A stretch of DNA of 64,000 nt from Echiichthys vipera (lineage: Eukaryota > Chordata > Actinopteri > Perciformes > Trachinidae): the NCBI GenBank assembly GCA_963691815.1, contig OY829661.1, positions 25,435,158 through 25,499,157 of the forward strand, given 5' to 3'. A program made the translations under genes and the position numbers. Below, in pieces: positions 1 to 11,401 of this stretch. Under the pieces are notes generated by a model. It was given only the letters and a program-made list of their open reading frames with translations, was not told where the DNA came from and made no database searches. Positions within the stretch are counted from its first letter, which is position 1, and each line of letters starts with the position of its first letter.

Positions 1-690
1 TGGTTACATCACAGCTGTGGGCTACTTCCCCCTGTTCTTATTTAATGCTAATAACTGGAACGCATCAAGTGTTGTGTAAAATAGTGCTTTTGTTTTCCGT
101 AATCCTACAAACCCAAAGTTATAGACATTTTTAATCACACTGGACACTGGATAATGCATACTGGTGGATTTACTAGTGTTTTTCTTTACAAACATGGTCA
201 CTGTTCACAAAACTGTGATTGACTCAGCTTTATTATGTCCACACTGTATAGGAAATAATAAACATTGCAAGAAAAGAGCAAGAATATAAAGCTCTGAACA
301 GAGAACTCTAAAATATTCTGTATTTCCAACCATCCCAAGACAAACTGTGTCGGGCGATTAATACAGTAAAAGACTGTTAAAGGGTTTTTTAAAAAAGCAG
401 GGAAATCCAGTGGTGTAAAAATACTCTATTAGAAGTAAAAACCCTGCATTTAAAACCTTACTTAAGTATCAGCATCAAAATATATTAAAGCAGTAGCACA
501 ATTAAAAGCACTCATTATGGAGAATGGTCCATTTCATTAGTGATGCATCAATGTGTTCGTCACTTTAATGCTGCTGGTGATGTTGGAGCTAATTTCCACT
601 ACTTGATATACTGCAGGGCAGCTTAATCCCTAATAATACATCATAATATATGTTGATTTAGATTTTGTTTTAATATTCTGATTAAGTAAA
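1..690. other. AT-rich non-coding DNA
   Basis: No supported gene, RNA or repeat border is seen here. The stretch is AT-rich with short frames only. It could be intron or intergenic sequence of a gene outside the window. Confidence 0.5.
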
Positions 691-694
691 GTAC

Positions 695-1450
695 CTAATG
701 TTTAGTTTAGTTTAGTTTATTTCGAATATATGAAAAAACAAAATTATCACACATTAATGTATATGAAAAATAAATGTACAATAACAAAGTAAGCTGAAAA
801 AATATAAATTCTGTTTATATATACGAAGAGGAGTGGGAAGAAGTATAAACTTATTTAATTCCACCCTTTTTTTGATAAATATTACTGATGTATTTTGCCT
901 TCTATCGATAAAGTAATAATAACAATAATAATAACTTCCATTTGTTATTCTTCAATTATCCTTGTTCTGTATCTAACAAAGAATAATTCTATTACAAAGA
1001 TATTTATCTTAATAACATATTATATTCTTTATATTATTATAATATATAACATACACACATACACTTGGACGTACACACACACACACACACATATACATAT
1101 GCATCCATACATATTACATGCACACACACATACTGAAGATAACACATAGATACATAAGTAACAAAGTAAATAAACAATATACACACAGTAATAATCACAC
1201 ACCCTGCTCATTTCTGTACCTTGTAAAAATCATCTCCTTATATTTATTTACACTGGTTTATGTTTGGACGTTCCCGAAGCGTTCCCTCCAGACTCTTCCA
1301 TAATTCGACCCCACAATTGCTGTCAATTAAATGTAGAGCAGTGATATTGGCTTCCAAGATGCAGTGGAATAGAGGTATAAAGTAGCATACAATGGAAATA
1401 CTCGAGTAAAATACCTCAAAATTATACTAATTAGTTACTTTCCACCCCTG
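695..1450. repeat. AT-rich interspersed repeat with CA microsatellite
   Basis: The stretch opens with a tandem TTTAG motif (699-718), followed by AT-rich sequence and a CA run near 1068-1091. The pattern around 715-870 resembles a common fish interspersed repeat in antisense orientation, but I cannot name the family. The 84-residue plus-strand frame here is low-complexity Ile/Tyr/His and is not a gene. Confidence 0.4.
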
Positions 1451-1611
1451 GGGAAATAGCCATACACTTACTAACTTGTACATTTACTTGTTTTTGACAC
1501 ATCAGTTACTAAAAGAAACACAGAGTTCAGTAAGAGCAATTATTATGATGATAATTAATACACATTGTGTCCGATAAAACAAGTCAGCCAGTCATTTTTT
1601 AACACTTACAG

Positions 1612-1735
1612 TTTAAGATGGTTTGTCCTCAGATGGAGCGGATGACGTTAAGTCCTCTCAAAGAATCCTTCAAAGCGTACGCGGAGTTAAATCCAAGACC
1701 ATCGCACATGATCCGGTCTCGCTGCAAGATTTAAT
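1612..1735 (+). other. Possible terminal coding exon of an unseen gene
   Basis: A pyrimidine-rich stretch ending in TTACAG precedes 1612, giving a good 3' splice site. From there one frame runs about 40 codons to TAA at 1733-1735, and an AATAAA lies close downstream near 1791. The peptide is not low-complexity and contains KESFKAYAELNPRPS. I do not recognise it. The minus strand also has acceptor- and donor-like sites over the same bases and a 30-codon open frame, so strand and reality are both uncertain. Confidence 0.25.
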
Positions 1736-1854
1736 CCATCAACAGAGTACAAAGCAAACATGCATATACACATATATATACTGAAGTAAACAATAAATAT
1801 ATCTTAAGCAAAAGAAATGTGTAAGGTTTGTTGGTGTAGCCAACAGTAGCTGAT

Positions 1855-2500
1855 ATGTGCGTGGTTCAAATGCCTCGCCGCAGGAAGTCTGTGAGAAATA
1901 AAGAAGCCAAAATCAATACCGGTAATAAGCCATCAAGTGAACAAAAGAGGTCAGCGCTCCCAGACAGCGAGGGATTAGAGCTGGCGTGCTCGTCTGGGTA
2001 CGGCGGCCCGATCCCTGCTGTCCTACACTTGGGTGGAAGTTTTACTCCCAGACATGTCTCGTTTTATTGGATGTTCTGGCTCCATGATTTCACTGGGATG
2101 ACTTTTAAAAGATGGCTAATTTACTTTTATTTGTCTACTTTTTATGGTAATAGATTTTTGCACTTGCACACAGGGAAGGGTGTAGGGTGAGAGCCGCTGT
2201 ACTTCAGCGCTCGTCGATGAACAAAAGCATTTGAAATTGATTTGATTAAATCTTCCGTTACATCTGAAACGCTTCACATAAAAATGAGCGCTCGCACAAA
2301 ATCAATATTGCTAATTATAGGTGGAACCAAATATTGGACTCAATTATGGTTGAAGTATTGAGAAGAAGAATGAAGAATTACTTTATTTATCCCGCAACGG
2401 GGAAATTAAATTTTTTCACTCTTATTATTAATCATGTTACACACACAGGCCCGAAATACACACATTCACAGACAGGACCTATACATGCAATTAAGGAGAG
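1855..2500. other. Non-coding, repeat-like stretch before a LINE end
   Basis: No supported gene. A 111-residue frame at 1855-2190 has no family signature and an unremarkable context. The part at 2350-2500, with a CTTTATTTATCCCGCAACGG-like motif, resembles the 3' region of fish retroelements and runs directly into the LINE fragment at 2505. Confidence 0.35.
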
Positions 2501-2504
2501 ATGT

Positions 2505-2915
2505 CAGAGCGAGGGGGCTGCCAGTGACCGGCGCGAAATGGGTTTTCTCAGGGTGGCTGGAGTCTCCCTTAGAGAGAGGGGGAGAAGTTCAGCATCCGTG
2601 AGGAACTCGGAGTAGAGCCGCTGCTCCTTTGCATTGAATGGAGCCAGTCGAGGTGGTTCAGGATCATCTAGTAAGGATGAACCCTGGGCGCCTCCCTAGG
2701 GAGGTGTTCCAGGCACGTCCAGCTGGGAGGAGGCCTCGGGGAAGACCCAGGACCAGGTGGAGAGATTAGATCTCCACACTGGCCTGGGAATGCCTCAGGA
2801 TCCCCCAGTTAGAGCTGGTTAATGTGGCCCGGGAAAGGGAAGTTTGGGGTCCCCTGCTAAAGCTACTGCCCCTCGCGACCCGACCCCGGATAAGAGGCTG
2901 AAGATGAGATGAGAT
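2505..2915 (+). repeat. LINE 3' fragment, copy 1
   Basis: This is one of six related fragments in the window. It encodes decayed pieces of the C-terminal end of a non-LTR reverse transcriptase, including the GVSLRERGRSS-type segment and a GRRPRGRPRTRW-type segment, and ends in a GAAGATGAGATGAGAT tail. The pieces lie in different frames, so the copy is dead. The clade is probably RTE/Rex-like, but that is from memory of the family. Confidence 0.75.
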
Positions 2916-4540
2916 ATTTTATCAATAGGTGACTAATGTCGCACCAACTGTTTTACAACCTTAAAAACACTTCCAGAGGTTAGAATAAATCTAATGGTTT
3001 AGATGCATTAAGTCGTACTCTTTAGACTGAATGGAGACTAGGGTTAAAGGTTAACCAATAAGAGGGCTTTAGTTCAAAATAAAGTTTTATGGCAAAAAAT
3101 GTTCAACACCTTTTGAAGCTGACCTTTGGTTTAACTTTCGGCCAACACATAATGATTTTCCTTTAGAGAAGTAACTGAATTTATGAGGTCCTGTGTTAAA
3201 GCTGTCATACATATTCAGTGTCCGTGTTGTTAGCAGGTCAGAGGTAAAGCCGACATGCATACCCTCTTGGCGCCTTTGATGTGTTTCCTTAGGAGGCTAC
3301 CCAAAGGAATGCTTGGAGAACTAATCTTTGGCTCGCTGATTTATGTTTCCGATGAACAAACATGCTTTGGGAAAACCTCTATGCTCCATGCGTTACGTTC
3401 AGGACCAAAATAAGCATTTCCTTCTATTTACACTGTAAATGTTGGATGTTATTCCCTCTCAGGGCGTTATCTGGAGACAGGGTGGGGATGAGTAAATCAA
3501 GACTTTTTCTTACTCCCTAGGAATCTGAGGAGTTAAATGTGACCTCAGAGTATCATCGGTTGACTTCACGTTCCTACACTTGGACCAATTTCAACCTTAT
3601 TTCCGTGCATTAGTCATGAGAAGGATGTGGGACACCCAACATACTCCCAATGATTTCACTATTACTACAGCTAATCAAAGATCCTCTATAGAGAAATAGG
3701 CAGCGCCAACTGCATGAAATGGTTCACACTTCCTGTCTCCTGAATGGGCGCAGCCTCATTTGAAAGTGTAATGAACGTCATGTTGATGGATGAAAACTTA
3801 CGGGCATAACTTCTTTGTAGTTTACCGACATACTGTAGATATTTACAAAGCTAGCAGCCGCATTTAACGTTACCAAAATGTGTTTTGTGAAGTGTTAACG
3901 TTGGTTGACGTTAGCTAACGTAGCCGTGTTCTGAGATCTCACGAGAGTTTGTTGCAGAGACAGAAAAAGGTCTCAAACAAAAGGTCATTTTCTCCTGATT
4001 TATCCGACTGAAAAATGCCGTTTTGGTGTCAGAATGTTTAGGAAACACGTGGCTCTTGAAACCCACTGCAGAAATCTCTACTGGTCAATAGTTAAGAAGA
4101 AGTAGACTAGTCAGGAACCCACATCTCCTTTCTTTAAAACAATGTCAGCCGAGAAACGTATTAAAGTGGATCGGATATTTAGACGTAAACAATCAATATA
4201 GTTTCTTAATCAATGTCAGTTAAATTCTGCTTTAAGTGACATTCATTCAGTCATGGTAGACTGTAGATACCTGGTGCATGATAGTGTCCGTTGTATCTCA
4301 ATGAATTACATGCAGTAAGGTTATTTGAGAAAGAGGTAGGTTGAGAAAGAGAGCAATGGTATCGGATCAGTACCGGTATCATCCGATAACCTGCTGTTTA
4401 GACCCGGAGTTTAACGGCAGCAGGATAGAAAAAGATGGTTCGGTTCATCCCTAAAAACAGAAATAGCTGCTGTTAGGTGTCATTACTGGACACTGGAGTA
4501 AGCTATATTATGCATTTATACTTGTTTTTGTTTCATTGGA
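2916..4540. other. Non-coding DNA, no gene seen
   Basis: No frame longer than about 60 codons and no convincing splice-flanked exon is visible. Around 4355-4450 a patch with ATCGGATCAGTACCGGTATC resembles the interior of the hAT-like repeat found at 5066 and 7225. Confidence 0.45.
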
Positions 4541-4576
4541 TAGGCAGCACGCACGTTGATCCATTAGTATTATGTA

Positions 4577-5340
4577 ACGTCAGCAGAGTCCAACAAGAAA
4601 AACTGTATTTAATGTTGCTGCCAAAAGCTTGAAGAGTTTCCCCCTCTGAGGGCAGAATCATGGAAAACTGATTGTGTTGGATCGGTTGTCATGTGAGTGA
4701 TGTCTGGGATACTGGGAACAACTGGAGAGCAGAATGTAAATTATTATGATTCAAGCACATAAGAAGCCCAGCTAGCGAGGTTAGCTAGGTTGTCGAGGTT
4801 AGCACGTCGTACAGCTCCATTCTCCAGCTCTGACACAACACTGAGGAGACAGTAAAGCTGCTAGCAGGAGAGTTGGCAGCCCTGCACAACACTTCCTTAC
4901 ATGCAAAGCTCTAATTTTACGTGCACTAACACTTATGTAGATGGTATTTCAACCCTGTTACATGTTATATCAGTGTGATGGGTACGCCCCTCTTTACCAA
5001 CTATTGGTGCAAAATAAACAAAAAGTAAACAGTCAGGTTAATGAAAACAGGCAAACTGTTAACGGTAGAGACGCACCAATCCGATAACTGGATCAGATAT
5101 CGGATCCGATATTGACTGATTATCTCGATCGATATCGGATGAATGAGGCCGATCCAGCGTTCGGATACTGTCAGCAGAGTCCAACAAGAAACCCTGCATT
5201 TAATGTTGCTGCCAAAAGCTTCAAGAGTTTCCCCCTCTGAGGGCAGAATCATGGAAAACTGATTGTGTTGGATCGGTTGTCATGTGATGGATGTCTGGGA
5301 TACTGGGAACAACTGGAGCGCAAACACACAATTTATGCCA
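4577..5340. repeat. Nested repeat: direct duplication around an hAT-like end
   Basis: A segment of about 125 bp starting CAGCAGAGTCCAACAAGAAA occurs at 4577-4700 and again at 5168-5290. Between them, 4735-5165 is closely similar to 6902-7330. It includes the GTAGAGAYGCACCAATCC end motif at 5066 and the GATATCGGATCCGATATTG interior. The arrangement suggests a transposon-derived mosaic with one truncated hAT-like copy. Confidence 0.6.
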
Positions 5341-6632
5341 AAGTTTTCTATCCTACATCGTTGCGTTCTCTTTCACAGGCTTGTTTTCTCTTGTGTTGAA
5401 GTAAAACAGACCGCCATTTATCATCAAAGTCCCTTTGTGAACTTGATTCGATCAAAAAAAAAAAAAGGTTTCTTTAAATATTTGGTTTCCGGGGGAACCT
5501 CTGACGACGCATCAGCGCAAAATGTTTTTTAAACTTGTTTACGAGAATCCTCTTACTCTGCGTGTTTTTTGGCAAATCAGTAAAATCATAGTCAAACAAT
5601 AGCACTTGTGAATGTCGTTGATGAAATGAACAACACCAGATGATGCTGAGCTCTTTGTGCTGTTCAAAATAAGTCATCCGCGGCTGGATGCCAGCAGTAG
5701 CACTTCTTATCCCACATGCTGGATCCATTGGTATTCTACTGCAGATGTGTATTTTGGCACTGAAATGAACAACTGTAATTTATAACTTTACAGGCAACAC
5801 CAGACTTTTACTTTCAGGCAATAAACCAGAGCAGGCAACTCCAGAAGTGTAAGCGAGGTTTTAAAAAGGAAGCAGGTGGCCAAAACCGACCCCACGATAC
5901 AAACAATCTGATGAATCAGGTCGTCGTGAGATGAGATCATCACCACAGGAAGTCGAGACACAGCAGTTTAGATCGAGCGTGAGACAACTCTGATGATGTT
6001 TGGATGGTTTCTCTAAGTTTCAGGTGTTTGTGAGATTTTTCTGGGTTACCAGGTTGTGATAAATTCATCTGATTGGTGTTTATACTCTCCATTAATGTTG
6101 GTAAACCAATAATAAGCCAGTCTGCAGTTTAGAAAATGTGAAAAATCCATTGTAAACTAAAAGCTAAACAGACAAACGCAAGCTGGAGAAGCATAAAAGA
6201 AGACTTTTCACAACCCTGGAGACCCATAAGTTGTTCTTATTGGTAGCAAATAACTAATTTTTGAAGCATTGGCCAATAATTATCTTGATTTTGCGGAGAT
6301 TTGTTACAACTTATGAAGCATGTCTCATTTCAAAGCGGATGGAGGTAAATATATGTGACGTAACTACTACACGATTTATAATATGTATCTTTGGAAAAGC
6401 ACAAAAAGGTGTAAAAGTTATTGGATCTTTTCCAATAGGTGACTAATGTTGCACCAACTGTTTTACAATCTTAAAAACACTTCCAGAGGACAGAGGGATT
6501 TCTAGCCCACTGTAGGGATTCATCAGGCTACCAAACGTCTCTCTCTCTCCGTCTACATGTCCGGTGGTAACCTCATTAATTGTTTAAAAGATATAAAAGC
6601 TCAAACTATAAACATTCTCCTTTTTTCTCCAG
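5341..6632. other. Non-coding DNA, no gene seen
   Basis: Short frames only (89 residues or fewer) on either strand, none with recognisable motifs. A poly-A run at 5454-5466 interrupts the stretch. Confidence 0.45.
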
Positions 6633-6909
6633 GAGTCTTTCCAAAAAGAACAAGGCCACAGGAGGCCCTGGCAGATCTCAGACTGTGTCGGGAAGTTGTT
6701 GAACAAGGCCACTTGATCCAAGAACACGAATAAAACCCACTCCGGGCCAGAAGCTCACAATCTCAGAGGAAGACTTCAATTTTGGAGATAACAATATAGT
6801 CGATAAAGGAATACGTGAATTCTACCAAATAATTTACCTAATGAGTTTCACAACAAGTGGTGATGTAAAGTTTGTGCTTTCTGTGGAGGTCCTTTCTCTT
6901 AAAATGTAA
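6633..6909 (+). pseudogene. Decayed coding fragment behind a strong splice acceptor
   Basis: A strong acceptor (CTCCTTTTTTCTCCAG, ending at 6632) is followed by one frame that reads as protein-like sequence with a single internal TGA, then stays open to TAA at 6907-6909. The second part contains KLTISEEDFNFGDNN and is not low-complexity. Another frame is also open for about 30 codons. At about 6902 the fragment meets a repeat. I do not recognise the family; it may be an old exon or a transposon remnant. Confidence 0.3.
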
Positions 6910-7874
6910 ATTATTATGATTCAAGCACATAAGAAGCCCAGCTAGCGAGGTTAGCTAGGTTGTTGAGGTTAGCTACAATGTCCAGCTCTGACACATCACT
7001 GAGGAGACAGTAAAGCTGCTGGGGTAGCGGGAGAGTTGGCAGCTCTGCACAACACTTCCATACATGCAAAGCCAAATTTTACGTGCACTAACGCATATAT
7101 GCAGATGGTGTTTCAACCCTGTTACATGTTATATCGGTGGGATGGGTACGCCCTTCTTTACCAACTATTTGTGCAAAATAAAAGTAAACAGTCAAGTTAA
7201 TAGAAACAGGCAAACTGTTAAAGGTAGAGATGCACCAATCCGATACCTGGATCGGATATCGGCTCCGATATTGACTATTTAGCTAGATCGGATATCGGAT
7301 GAATGAGGCCGATCCAGCGTTCGGATCCAGTCACTTCTTTTTTTATTAATATCATAAACACAACAAGTTAATCAAGTCATTGTTAGTTTGGGTTTCAGGC
7401 AACTGCTATATTTCATTTTACATCAAAATGTCTGTTTGCAGTGCACTTTACACTTTGTGTGTGTATGTGTTCATAAATAATATTAAGTACATTCATTCAT
7501 TCATCTTCAACCGCTTATCCCGGGGTCGGGGTCGGGGTCGCGGGGGGGCTGGAGCCGATCCCAGCTGACAACGGGCGTGAGGCGGGGTCCACCCTGGACA
7601 GGACGCCAGTCTATCACAGGGCACATAGAGACAAACAGAGACAGACAACCATTCACACCTAAGGGCAATTCTTAGGGTAATCAATTATATCTGTGTTAAT
7701 TTGTTAACTTTATAGAATGCTAAATGTTTATGTCAAGCCTGATGCCTTCCTTCACATGGACAGGTAGACGGTTCATTCATTCAACAATAGCATCGGATTG
7801 GGACTGGGTATCGGCCGTACGCTCAGCCCAGGTATCGGTATCAGATTGGAAAAAACTGGATCGGTGCATCTCTA
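6902..7874. mobile_element. hAT-like DNA element with repeat flank
   Basis: 7225-7236 reads TAGAGATGCACC, and 7863-7874 reads GGTGCATCTCTA, its inverted repeat. Both ends carry ATCGG/CCGAT-rich subterminal sequence. The left part (6902-7330) matches 4735-5165. No transposase frame is visible, so it is non-autonomous. I could not find matching 8-bp target duplications. A SINE fragment is inserted inside at 7489-7670. Confidence 0.55.
7489..7670 (-). repeat. SINE fragment, 3' half, nested in the hAT-like element
   Basis: Read on the minus strand this matches the 3' half of the SINEs at 22866 and 56446. It includes the TGTCCTGTGATAGACTGGCG-like stretch and the tail that gives CATTCATTCATC on the plus strand. 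The tRNA-like head is missing. Its position inside the hAT-like element makes it the younger insertion. Confidence 0.65.
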
Positions 7875-7935
7875 CTTTAGATAAACAGGTAAGTTGGTGC
7901 AGGGTTAGTTAGTTTTATAAGTTATATTTCACAGC

Positions 7936-8148
7936 AAAAGAGAGAGAGAGAGAGAGAGAGACCAAAAGAGAGAGTGTGAATGAGCTCACTGCTGTCCCCG
8001 TCGATGACGAATCACCTGCAGATGAGTTAACCGCTGGTCATTCAAACGCCACAGTCCCAGTGGTGGAGCCACTGACATCAGACTGTCCAGGCCCTGCATT
8101 ATTCAGCCAACTTGATGATATTATGGAGGAACACGTGTGTAGTTAAAG
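7936..8148 (+). other. GA microsatellite followed by an acidic open frame
   Basis: A GA repeat at about 7940-7963 leads into a frame that stays open for about 60 codons to TAA at 8146-8148. The peptide is acidic, Pro/Ser/Thr-rich, and includes PALFSQLDDIMEEHVCS. It has no initiator of its own. It could be an exon piece of a transposon-encoded protein or chance. No family is recognised. Confidence 0.25.
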
Positions 8149-9496
8149 TTCATAATTACGTTTTTTTAACACATTTTTCAGCCTTATTCTCAATGCTACG
8201 TGTACTGTAGCACCCTGACACACATCAGTGGTGCATTCTGTACAGAGAGTCCAAGCGAAGTGTGTCTGCATCCTGTCTTTTTAATTATATATTGACAAGA
8301 CCCCAGGGAGTGGCCCAATTTCAATGCTAACCAGTGTTTAGTCAGCCAATGTGGGACATGCTAATAATGGGACAGTGTTGCCCCCGGATCAACTGTATTA
8401 ATAGATTAATTCAATCTTAACCGGCAATGAGTAAGGCGGGGCGGCCGGCCCATCCGATATAATGGAAGGGAAAACACTGTGATACACTAAGGGATGAGTA
8501 TTTTATATTCAATATTCACTGGGACCTATTCCCAATAATTTATGAGCATTGATCCACAGTATGCTTTGGTACTATGGGACACTGTAGTGTATTAATTTGA
8601 TTTATTGGGATCTCCATTAGCTGGGGCCACAGCCACAGCTATTCTTCCTGGAGTCCGCACAAACTCATCATTTGTGATTCTCATATCAATAAATCATGAA
8701 TATTGATGCATTTTCACACGTACGCAAATAGCACAACAGCCACGGTGTTTTCATGGTCTTGAATCATGCTATGAAACCTTTCGTTTGGCTCAAGCTCAAG
8801 CAGTTAAACAACATCCAGGACACAGCAAGGGGAACTGGGGCTCCTGTAAAAACCACTGGGAATTGTTTGCAGCTTGATCTCCCATCCCGAACTCCCAACA
8901 TGTTAAAATTTTATTTGGCTGTTTATTTGTTTCCTCAACTCTTGGAGTTCCTGGGTTTCTCTAGACACCTTATGGTCCAGTGGGCTGTACAATAATCTGA
9001 TTACGAGGCTGTTTTCAGTTGACTGCAGTGCTCCCGGTAACTTCAGCTTTAAATATGAGGTCTTGGAAGATGACTTTCAAAAGTATGACTAAATAAACAG
9101 AGGAACTGCAGGTGTTCCCTCTAATCCCCTCTGACTAACTGCCATCAAACAGTCGACACAATGCGTGCCATCACAATCGCCATTAAAAATACGTCAAATA
9201 CAGCATACATACGTCAGCCGTGACAGCACCAGTAAATGTTTAGAGTACAGAGGATACTTACTTAACACTGTCAACAGGAGGAATGGAGTCTTTTTCAAAA
9301 GTTCATAAATGTCAGCCAACATGGAGTTTTACAAAACAAGACCACATCCATGCTAGCAGATTTGTACGGCTAACAGCACGCTAACATTCTCACAGTTAAA
9401 GCTGATGTTAGGCAGGGACAATGTTTACCATGTTAGTTTAGCGTGTTAGCATGCTAGCAGTTGTAAATTGGCTCTAAACACAAAGTACGGATGAGT
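8149..9496. other. Non-coding DNA, no gene seen
   Basis: No supported gene. Around 8600-8680 a TTTATTGGGATCTCCATTAG-type stretch resembles a fish retroelement 3' region. The 80-residue plus-strand frame at 8753-8995 shows no family motif. Confidence 0.45.
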
Positions 9497-10070
9497 TTAG
9501 CAGGTATTTAGTCACAAAGTAAATTCAAATTTGACCCGATGATGGCACTTAAGTCAGATGATCACCATTTAAAACAAGATGTGATCTTGAGCTCAAACAA
9601 ATATTGATCCCCCCCGCCCTATTTTCCATCATTCATTTGACTAAACAATAATAAACTAAAGCAGCGCTAAATGCTAACATCCGTTACCATTACCGTATTT
9701 ATCATCTTAGTGTTGGCGTGCGAATGTAGACAAAAACACAACTGGGGCTGCTGGGACTGTCAATAGTTTAGCAGGTATTTAGTCACAAAGCAAATTCAAA
9801 TGTCGACCTGACGATGGCCCTAAAGTCAGAGGATCACCATTTAAAACAAGATGTGATCTTGAGCTCAAACAAATATTGATCCCCCCCCCGCCCTATTTTC
9901 CATCATTCATTTGACTAAACAATAATGAACTAAAGTAGCGCTTTGGAGCTAAATGCTAACATCAGTTACCATTACCGTGATTATCTTAGTGTTGGCGTGC
10001 AAACGTAGACAAAAACACAACTGGGGCTGCTGGGACTGTCATCGGTTTTGCAGGGATTCAGTCATAAAGC
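9497..10070 (+). repeat. Direct tandem duplication of about 270 bp
   Basis: The motif GCAGGTATTTAGTCACAAAG occurs at about 9500 and 9769, followed each time by the same sequence, including TTGATCCCCCCCGCCC and the CAAAAACACAACTGGGGCTG block. A third partial copy starts near 10045. There are about two full copies with point differences and no coding content. Confidence 0.75.
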
Positions 10071-10950
10071 AAAGTAATGGACAAATTAAAATTTTGACCT
10101 TCACGGGATGAGAAATTAAGGGATCAAACAAACGTATTATTCACCCTGAGGAGAACATTAAAGCCTGTGCAACATTACACAGCAATCCATCAAATAACTG
10201 TCGATATAATTCATAACACAGATAGCTGTGGTTCTGGAGGAACTTTCAAGTTGTCTTAAATATCCGAAATCTTCCTCTGCGGACCGAAAATGTATGCACC
10301 AAAGTTATTACCAATCCATCTTGTTAATGTGAGAGATTTCACTAGGTAGGTGAAAACTGTGACCTGTTAGGATTCATTCATCGGGAGCCATTGACATCTG
10401 CACAAAAGAGTCACGTCAATCCATCAAATGGTTATTGAAATACTTCAGTCTGGACCAAAGCGGGGGTCACCCACATTCCTCAGCTCAATAACCCGACGCG
10501 TCTCCTTTCTACAGCCCACTTCACTTTAAACGAACGCACTTCATCAACTTTACCAACACAATCCAGCCACGATATTTCAAACAGCCACATATCTGGGAAA
10601 TGAGCCGAGTGTCCTGGCTTCTCGTCTGGTTAGAGTTGCATTACGCAGGGTCTTTGAAATGGTGACATCATCAGACATCAGCTGTTGCTACTGTATATAT
10701 GACTGCGAGGAGGCTAACTCCCGTCTGACCTGGATCTCTGAGAAAACAAAAAGCTACAGGAAAAGGCATGGAAACCTCAATATGTTCTGCTTTTTGTCAT
10801 CAAGGGAAATGTCAAAATAAAAGAAAATCAAAGACACAAAAAAAGGCTTTAAAATCGCACAGTGCCTCGTTGTGAAAATTGACTTCTTGGCCGTGTTTTG
10901 AGACCCTAGATACCCTGTGTGGGCTTATTAGTATATTTATTCATAATTAC
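10071..10950. other. Non-coding DNA, no gene seen
   Basis: Nothing beyond short frames is visible on either strand. Confidence 0.4.
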
Positions 10951-11401
10951 AACTTCACCCTCACCTATGGTCATGAAAGCTGGGTCATGACCGAAAGAAC
11001 GAGGTCGCGGGTACAAGCGGCCGAAATGTGTTTCCTCAGGAGGGGGGCTGGAGTCTCCCTTAGAGAGAGGGGGAGAAGTTCGGCATCCGTGAGGAACTCG
11101 GAGTAGAGCCGCTGCTCCTTTGCGTTGAAAGGAGCCAGTTGAGGTGGTTCAGGATCATCTGGTAAGGATGAACCCTGGGCGCCTCCCTAGGGAGGTGTTC
11201 CAGGCACGTCCAGCTGGGAGGAGGCCTCTGGGAAGACCCAGGACCAGGTGGAGAGATTAGATCTCCACACTGGCCTGGGAACGCCTCAGGATCCCCCAGT
11301 TAGAGCTGGTTAATGTGGCCCGGGAAAGGGAAGTTTGGGGTCCCCTGCTAAAGCTGCTGCCCCCGCGACCCGACCCCGGATAAGCGGATGAAGATGAGAT
11401 A
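10951..11401 (+). repeat. LINE 3' fragment, copy 2
   Basis: Same family as 2505-2915, but it extends further 5' into the reverse transcriptase end, with LTYGHESWVMTERTRSRVQA (codons near 10950-11020). That is followed by the GVSLRERGRSS segment and the GATGAGAT tail. Frames are broken between the segments, so it is inactive. Confidence 0.8.
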
